From Marinobacter similis (lineage in GTDB: Bacteria > Pseudomonadota > Gammaproteobacteria > Pseudomonadales > Oleiphilaceae): a stretch of 64,000 nt of DNA. The stretch spans positions 372,001-436,000 of the forward strand of contig NZ_CP007151.1 of the NCBI RefSeq assembly GCF_000830985.1. Reading direction: 5' to 3'. Shown here in pieces: positions 57,297-64,000 of the stretch (position 1 is the stretch's first letter; each line of letters starts with the position of its first letter). Under the pieces are notes generated by a model. The model did no database searches. It saw only the letters and a list, made by a program, of their open reading frames with translations, and had not been told where the DNA came from. The translations under genes and the position numbers were made by a program.

Positions 57297-58556
57297 ATGA
57301 CCTCTAAAGCCCGATTTCCCGGTTATCCCTTGTTTGATACTGCCGAACTGATTCACGAGCAAGCAGATCTTGAGCTGTACCCGGGTCTTCAGGCGGCTCT
57401 GATGGCTTTGCCACAGTCCCATCGGGATGACTTTCACATTGCTCAACGGTTTCTGGTCAAATACAGCGATGTTTCAGGCACTTACAATCGTTTCCGGAGT
57501 GAGATTCAACGCTTCCTGAACTACACCTGGCATATCGCGAAGCGGCATCTCTCCCAGGCAGACAGCGACCTGCTGAGCAGTTATTTCTCGTTCCTGAAAA
57601 CGCCCCCTGCCTCCTGGGTATCCCGGGGTATCTATCCTGCTTTTTTCGACAGCAATGATCAAAGGCATCAAAACCCCGATTGGCGGCCGATGGCCCAGCG
57701 TTCGAAAGATTCCAATGCTCCCTACTCCGTGACTCAGGCCAGTCTCAATGCGAGTCGCACCGCCTTACAAACCTTCTTTAAATATCTGATGGCGCAGGAT
57801 TATTTGCAACGGAACCCGCTGCTCGATGTTCGCAAGCGGGACCGAAATGCCAAACCAAGCCTGGATAAGGATGCCGATGCCGAGGTGCGACGTCTCACCG
57901 ACTGGCAGTGGTCTTATCTGCTGGAAACACTGACCCAGCTGGCCAGCGCCAACCCGAAATGTGAGCGCAACCTCTTTGTCATCGTGACCATGAAAAGCCT
58001 GTTTCTAAGGGTCAGCGAATTGGCACCCCGGCCTGTAGACCGAGGTCAGATGCGGACACCGAGCTTCAGTGATTTCAGGCGCACCATTGTGGATGGCGAG
58101 GCCTACTGGATCTATTCCATCTTCGGCAAGGGCGACAAGACCCGTCAGGTCACGCTTCCAGATGCTTATTTGAGCTACCTTAAGCGATGGCGGCTACATC
58201 TGGGGCTCACATCCCCCCTGCCCGTTCCCGGTGAATCAACACCCATCCTGCCTTCGGCCAAGGGCGATGCCATCGGCAAACGGCAGGTGCAGCGTATTTA
58301 CGAGCAATCGATTGTTGCCACCGCCGATCGGATGGAGCAAGAGGGGTATGGCGACGAGGCCAGGCAGTTACTGGCTATCCGCACTGAAACCCATTATCTG
58401 CGACACACCGGTGCCAGCCAGGCCATTGAAGCCGGCGGTGATATCCGGCATATCAGTGAAGAGCTGGGCCATGCGAACGCAACGTTCACGGAGTCTGTGT
58501 ACGTGAACTCGGAACAAGCCCGAAGACGGACGGAGGGCCGAAGGCGGTTGGTCTAG
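57297..58556 (+). CDS. Tyrosine recombinase / site-specific integrase
   Basis: The product is 419 residues from the chosen ATG (a start at 57252 is possible). An N-terminal core-binding helical region is followed by a catalytic domain with R in L-R-V-S-E-L (about residue 240), K in G-K-G-D-K-T-R-Q, H-x-x-R in T-H-Y-L-R-H-T-G-A-S, and H in E-E-L-G-H-A-N. The nucleophile tyrosine is in T-E-S-V-Y-V-N. All active-site residues are present, so it is probably functional. No excisionase, phage gene or tRNA target is adjacent. Confidence 0.88.
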   Translation: MTSKARFPGYPLFDTAELIHEQADLELYPGLQAALMALPQSHRDDFHIAQRFLVKYSDVSGTYNRFRSEIQRFLNYTWHIAKRHLSQADSDLLSSYFSFLKTPPASWVSRGIYPAFFDSNDQRHQNPDWRPMAQRSKDSNAPYSVTQASLNASRTALQTFFKYLMAQDYLQRNPLLDVRKRDRNAKPSLDKDADAEVRRLTDWQWSYLLETLTQLASANPKCERNLFVIVTMKSLFLRVSELAPRPVDRGQMRTPSFSDFRRTIVDGEAYWIYSIFGKGDKTRQVTLPDAYLSYLKRWRLHLGLTSPLPVPGESTPILPSAKGDAIGKRQVQRIYEQSIVATADRMEQEGYGDEARQLLAIRTETHYLRHTGASQAIEAGGDIRHISEELGHANATFTESVYVNSEQARRRTEGRRRLV

Positions 58557-58764
58557 GCCACTCTCTAGGGATTACTCTCTACTGATCACTCTTTGACCTG
58601 CGTCATGACGCCCAGTACCGGCCTTGTTATACAGTTATACGATCCATTGAGAACAGATAATTGTACTGTGGAGTCTTACCGCGTTTTACAGGTGTTATCA
58701 CCCCTCAAGCTTGCCGTCTGAATCCCTGTGTCGGTGCTCCCCTTACCGAACAAGGGAGCAAATC

Positions 58765-59730
58765 ATGTTCCAACGAATTGTCGTACCTCTGGACGGTTCA
58801 TGCCTGGCTGAATGGGCGTTGCCGCACGCCCTGAACCTCGTCAACGCTCTTGGCATCCAACTCGTTCTGATTCGAGTTATGCAACAGTCCGGGAACAATC
58901 ACCGGCAATATCCAGCAGATCCCATTGCCTGTGACGCCATACAAGCTGAGTCAAGGGCCTACCTCGATTCGGTAGCTTCCAGGTTGGGTGCTCTGGGCGT
59001 GCATCCAGAAACCCGTATTCTGGAGGGCGAACCCGTTGATCAGATTATTAACTTTGTGCGACAGGACGGGCAGACGCTTCTCGTTATGACGAGCCACGGT
59101 GTTGGTGGTATCAGCCACTACATGCTTGGCAGCGTTGCTCATAAATCCATTCTGCAGGCTCATGTATCTTTTCTACTGGTGCGGGCTTTCAATGACCAGT
59201 GCCAGGTACTTCAGGAATACCATTACAACCGGATCACCGTTCCGTTGGACGGTAGCAGTCGGTCTGAGTGCGTGCTCCCAATCGTTGAGCTTTTGTCACG
59301 CCACAATGACAGCACTGTTGATCTTGTCTCCATCGCGCCCTCGTTGGTTCACCATTATCAGATTGATAAACACGACCCTCGACTCGCCAATGTGCTGGAG
59401 CTCCAGACCGAGTTAAAAGAGAAAATCGATGCCTATCTGGAAAACATTGGCGATCGCCTGAAAAACGAAAGCCTTCATGTTCAAACCCAGGTAAGAATTG
59501 CGGATTCGCCAATGTCAGCAATCTGGGAGGCCACTCGCAAAGGCCAATCGGATCTGGTGGTGATGGCTGCTCATGGTCGTAACTGCGTCAACCACTGGCC
59601 TCTTGGAGCCCTTCCCCTCAACGCCCTGGTTTATGGGGAGACCCCTCTGTTGGTGCTTCAGGATCTGGAGCCACATGAAATAGAACCTACCTTTGCGGAG
59701 AAAGCCTCCACGGAAGCCTGGGGGCATTGA
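58765..59730 (+). CDS. Tandem-domain universal stress protein
   Basis: This 321-residue cytoplasmic protein has two UspA folds. The first begins F-Q-R-I-V-V-P-L-D-G-S and has the phosphate loop M-T-S-H-G-V-G-G-I-S-H-Y-M-L-G-S. The second begins Y-N-R-I-T-V-P-L-D-G-S-S-R-S-E with M-A-A-H-G-R-N-C-V-N. GGGAGC precedes the ATG; an earlier start is unsupported. Its stop shares a base with the start of the glucan synthase gene, so the two are translationally coupled, which is unusual. Confidence 0.88.
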   Translation: MFQRIVVPLDGSCLAEWALPHALNLVNALGIQLVLIRVMQQSGNNHRQYPADPIACDAIQAESRAYLDSVASRLGALGVHPETRILEGEPVDQIINFVRQDGQTLLVMTSHGVGGISHYMLGSVAHKSILQAHVSFLLVRAFNDQCQVLQEYHYNRITVPLDGSSRSECVLPIVELLSRHNDSTVDLVSIAPSLVHHYQIDKHDPRLANVLELQTELKEKIDAYLENIGDRLKNESLHVQTQVRIADSPMSAIWEATRKGQSDLVVMAAHGRNCVNHWPLGALPLNALVYGETPLLVLQDLEPHEIEPTFAEKASTEAWGH

Positions 59731-62700
59731 TGACAACGGAGACCGACCGGGTTGACGAGGTCAGCACCCAAGCCACCGACACTCAGACCTCGAGCAAAGG
59801 GGATTTTCAGAGCCAATGGGCTGCGATTTGTCCGGGGGCTCGGGCGGCGCACAATGACATAGCCAGGACATTGAGTCGGTTCGACAAGCAATTAGATAGA
59901 ACCCATCAGGACTTGCTTGCGCTGCGGAATAACCCGTCTGCCGCCGGACCGTGGATAGACTGGTATATCGATAATGAATACCTGGTCCGGCGTGTCCTAC
60001 AAAGGCTTCGCAGAGATCTGTCGGCCTCCTTTGTTGCCCACTTACCCCAATTAATTTCAGGGCCGGCAACCGGCATTCCCCGCGTTCAGGACATGGCAAG
60101 GGTGGTGCTCGAACTTTCCGAGCTCAAATTCGACCAAAATGTCCTCGAGGTTTTGGTTCTTGAATTGCGAGACTCCGCACCCTTGAACACCGCGGAGCTC
60201 TGGGCCTTTCCTCTGTTCCTTCGCTATCAGGCCTTGAAGCTTATTCAAGAAGAGGTTCACCACCGGATTAACGACCTGAAGGCAAGAACGGAGCGCGAAC
60301 GAATGGTCGATACCGACCGTCGCGATGTGGTTGCCGATTGCATTCAGAGCCTACATCGTCTGCAACGCACCAACTGGAAGACATTCTTTGAGCGCACCTC
60401 TCAGGTTGAGCTTTTATTGGGGCAGGATCCGGCAGGCGCCTACAAACAGATGGATTTTGCCACCCGAGACAGATACCGCACCCGGGTGGAGCAACTGGCA
60501 AGGCGCAGCCAACTTGATGAGCTAGGCGTAGCGCGTTGCGCGCTGGAGCTCGCCAACGACGCCCAAAAAGATGAAAAGGCCAATGGCGTATCTGCGGGGC
60601 ACGTTGGCTATTTTCTCATCGGCGAGGGATACCGGCTGCTCGAGGAAAAGGTCTCCCTGAAGCCACCGGTTACGACCAGGTTGCGGCGCTGGGCAATCGA
60701 TCGCCGGCTGAGACTTTACTTTTCGGCTCTGGCCGTTGTGGCAACGGTTCTTTTTGCGCTCCCGACGTTTTATTCCGTGTACACCGGCAATTTGCTCCAC
60801 GCCATTCCAGTCATGCTGGTTGTTATTGTGCCGGCGCTGGTTTTGGCGTCAGTGCTCATTAATTGGCAAATAACCTTGTGGATTCCACCCCGGGTTCTCC
60901 CAAAAATCGATTTCAGCCGAGGCATATCGTCGGATCACAAAACCGCTGTATGCATGGCTCTGCTTGTAGGCAAACAGAGCGATATTCTCAATTCGCTGGA
61001 GCAGCTTGAAAAGCACTACCTGGCAAATCCCGATCATCAACTCCGCTTCGGATTACTCACTGGGCTCTTTGACGCCCCCGACGCAACCACTCTGAAAGAC
61101 CAACAACTGCTCACTCGTCTGGATGCTGGTATCGCGGACCTGAACAAACGCTATGAACACGAGGGACACGCGCCCTTTTTCTGGATGCATAGAGCCCGGT
61201 GTTTTAATCCACATGAAGCGGTATGGATGGAGTGGGAACGCAAACGAGGTAAGTTGAAGGAGTTCAATCATTACCTGCTGACTGGCGAACTGGGATCTTT
61301 CACGCACACGAGCGGTGACATTGAGTGGTTGCGGCAGGCTCAATACGTAATCACCTTGGATGCGGATACTGTACTGCCAGTGGGGGGCGCTCAGCGGCTG
61401 GTTGGAACCATCGCCCACCCCTTGAACCAGCCGGTCTGGGACGAGAAAACGGGCGAAGTGCTGTCTGGCTTCAGCATTCTGCAGCCCCGTATCGAGATCA
61501 ACCCAGTCACCGCCACCCGTAATATTTTCACCCGGATCTTTTCCGGCGACCGCGGCTTGGATCTATATACGCTGGCCGTCTCTGACGCCTATCAGGACCT
61601 GTTCGGCGAGGGTATTTTCACGGGCAAAGGGCTTTATCACGTAGGCGCTTTTGTCGCCAGTCTCCGCAACGCCGTCCCGGAAGAGGCTGTGCTCAGTCAC
61701 GACCTTTTTGAGGGCATTCATGGTCGAACAGCGCTGGTCAGCGACGCGGTGATGTATGAGGAATATCCGCCCGAATATCTGTCTTTCAGCCGCAGGCTGC
61801 ACCGATGGATTCGCGGCGACTGGCAACTTCTACCTTGGTTGTGGCCGATGGTCCCCTCGGAAAGTGGAGAGAAACTCCCTAACCGGCTGAGTGGCCTCCA
61901 CCGTTGCAGCTCACCCACAATCTTCTCCGCAGCCTTCAGGCACCCTGGCTCTTACTTCTACTTTTCCTGGGCTGGTTTGCCCTGCCCGGATCGCCACTCC
62001 ACTGGACGGTACTGGCGTTGATCACACTGCTGGTCCCGAGCCTGACCGGCGTTGTGGGGCTGGCCCACGCCACCATCCGCAGAAGACGGTCGTCCGAGCG
62101 CGTACGCAATCTGAAGGGCGACTTTAAACGTTGGATTCTTGCGGTTGCCTTCCTTCCACAGGAGGCGGCAACAACAATGGATGCGATCATTCGATCAATC
62201 TTTCGCACCTATGTGAGTCATCGTCACTTATTAGAGTGGTCGCCAGCTGCGCTCGAGGCCGGGCGTTCCAATGGCTCTTCTTGGTGGCAGTATTGGCGAT
62301 CGATGGGCGTCGGCCCTGCCATCGCCATCATTTCTGCAGCTGTTCTCGCCGCAACCACACCATCTACTCTGGTCTTCGCTGCGCCGATCCTGCTTTTGTG
62401 GTTGGTATCGCCGCAACTGGCCTATCTGGCCAGGAAAGATCGCACCCTGCCGATTGAAAAGATCAGGTTGGAAGACAGAACACACCTTAGGCGCCTGGCA
62501 CGCCGAACCTGGTACTTTTTTGAGCGATTCGTTGGGCCCGAAGATCACTGGTTACCACCAGACCACTTCCAGGAAGACCCAAAAGGTGTTGTTGCACACC
62601 GCACGTCTCCCACCAATATCGGCTTACTGCTGGTCAGTAATCTGACCGCTTATGACCAGGGTTACATCGATGCCCAGGAGCTGGTTATACGGTCGCGAAA

Positions 62701-64000
62701 TACACTGCGAACCCTCAGCAAACTCCCCCGGTTTCGCGGCCATATCCATAACTGGTGCGATACTCAACACCTAACCACCCTTCCGCCGGCCTACGTTTCA
62801 ACGGTCGACAGTGGCAATCTTCTCGGATCGTTGCTGACTCTCAAGCAGGGGCTTCTGGGTCTCGCCAACGATAAAACCTGGCGTTTTGAGCACTTTGAGG
62901 GACTGCTGGACACCGTTGGCGTGCTCGAGGACAACCTTGAGGAGTACCACTCAACGGAGCCCCGTAATGTGCTGGCTGAGGAACTCATTGACCTCCGACG
63001 GCTAGTGATGGCAACTGCCGACAGCCCAGAACAGTGGCCTAACCTGATCGGAGAGCTGGAAAATCGGTTGAACCGACACGTGGATCCGGCCGTCCAGCAG
63101 GTTTTGAGGGAGCCCAAATCGCTGCCGCCGGAAATTCTCGCAGATTTGCGACTTTGGCTGGAGCGCTCACACCATCACATCAAGCGGATGAAACAGAGCC
63201 GGGATCAGTTCCTGCCCTGGTGGTCGAGCCATGAAGCCAAGCCAGATTTTCCGGCCAGTGAAATGTCCTCGAGCCAGAAGGAGTGCTGGGAGGCCCTGAT
63301 TACGTTCATAGCTCAGCCAACATCCTTTGCTGAACTTGCGTCCATGTCCGATAGGTTGGAGCCGGTTCTTTCAGAACTGATACAGGATCCCCCGGAGAGC
63401 ACGTTGCCCGAAGCCACTCGACAGTGGCTCACGACAGTGGCAACACAAATTCGGGAAGCAGGAAAAGTAGCGAACGCTCTGATTAAATCGGCTTCTGAAT
63501 TGGCAGAAACCTGCGAGCTCTGGTTCGAGAGCACCGACTTGGCCTTTTTGTATGACACCGAAAAAAAGGTGTTCAGAATCGGTTACGACGTCGATCAGGC
63601 AAACTCGATGATAACGCTTATGATTTGCTGGCGTCAGAGGCACGGTTGGCCAGTTTTCTTGCTATTGCCAAGGGTGAAGTGTCAGCAGATCACTGGGTTC
63701 ACCTGGGCCGCCCGCTTACCCGGGAACAAGGACAGGCTCTCCTGCTCTCCTGGAGCGGCACCATGTTCGAGTATTTGATGCCTCAATTGATGATGCGCGA
63801 ACCCGCAACGACCCTGCTAGGCCAGAGCGGAAGGATTGCCATTGACCATCAGATTCGCTACGCCGGCAAACATGGCCTTCCCTGGGGCATATCAGAATGC
63901 GGTTACAGTCTCCTGGATGGTGCACAGAATTATGCCTACCACGCCTTTGGCGCGCCCGAATTGTCACTCCGCAGCAACAAGGGCGCCGAAGACTGGGTAA
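59730..64000 (+). CDS. NdvB/ChvB-like cyclic beta-1,2-glucan synthase, two frameshifts, 3' truncated by window
   Basis: At least 1,420 residues. Order: an N-terminal soluble helical region, membrane helices (about 325-380), a GT84 glycosyltransferase domain (D-A-D-T near residue 545, L-S-H-D-L-F-E-G, R-L-H-R-W-I-R-G-D-W-Q), more helices, then the start of a glycoamylase-like/GH94 part (S-E-C-G-Y-S-L-L-D). Such enzymes make cyclic osmoregulated glucans. Missing bases near 61908 and 63602 break the frame; each is mended by one base. It continues beyond 64000. Confidence 0.85.

Overview
The window looks like a piece of a gammaproteobacterial chromosome, most likely Marinobacter or a close relative. 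This is inferred from overall protein character: the ETF/ETF-QO pair, a SelD fused to an oxidoreductase, AcpH, a CLCA_X family protein and a DUF3336-patatin protein. Coding is dense on both strands. There is one tRNA gene, no rRNA, no insertion sequence and no CRISPR array.

Layout. 0-6.7 kb: end of a radical SAM gene, a DUF1285 protein, a SlyD-like isomerase, the electron-transfer-flavoprotein genes (ETF-QO divergent from etfBA, with a perfect 20-bp palindromic operator candidate between them) and rlmA. 6.7-9.5 kb: small membrane proteins and a saccharopine-dehydrogenase-like reductase. 9.5-15.3 kb: a compact cydA-cydB-cydD-cydC operon for a cytochrome bd-type quinol oxidase and its CydDC exporter. 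15.4-16.2 kb: a methyltransferase and tRNA-Leu(UAA). 16.2-20.5 kb: an accessory-looking block of unfamiliar genes (a lipoprotein, a TerB-like protein, a membrane protein, a coiled-coil protein), placed directly after the tRNA like an island. 21-28.8 kb: an EAL protein, a DMT transporter, an enoyl-CoA hydratase-like protein, a DUF192 lipoprotein and a YadGH-type ABC exporter. 29-35.4 kb: a selenium locus consisting of a PhnCDE-like ABC importer of the type found beside selD, a SenB-type selenosugar synthase and a SelD fusion. 35.4-52 kb: mostly core genes (PilZ-like and HhH proteins, GNAT-nitrilase fusion, recQ, acyltransferase, esterase, TrkH, outer-membrane barrel, acpH, retropepsin-like protease, patatin, CLCA_X protein, MscK-like channel). 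52-58.6 kb: accessory genes (hypotheticals, a chemoreceptor, a DUF4437 cupin, a tyrosine recombinase preceded by an inverted repeat). 58.7-64 kb: a tandem universal stress protein translationally coupled to an NdvB-like cyclic beta-glucan synthase that runs off the end.

The most striking global property is that 17 loci, including conserved ones such as recQ, rlmA and all four cyd genes, are interrupted by 23 single-base deletions, mostly in short runs of one base. Restoring one base each time regenerates a full-length family member. I read this as sequence or assembly error rather than mass gene decay. Such genes are therefore given as one CDS over their full span, with the break positions stated. 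One of these deletions also creates a false gene fusion at 35.4-36.6 kb.

The best candidate for an interesting system is the selenium locus at 29-35.4 kb. An ABC importer, a selenophosphate synthase and a selenosugar synthase sit together with no SenA gene in view. The least understood block is the TerB-like cluster beside tRNA-Leu.
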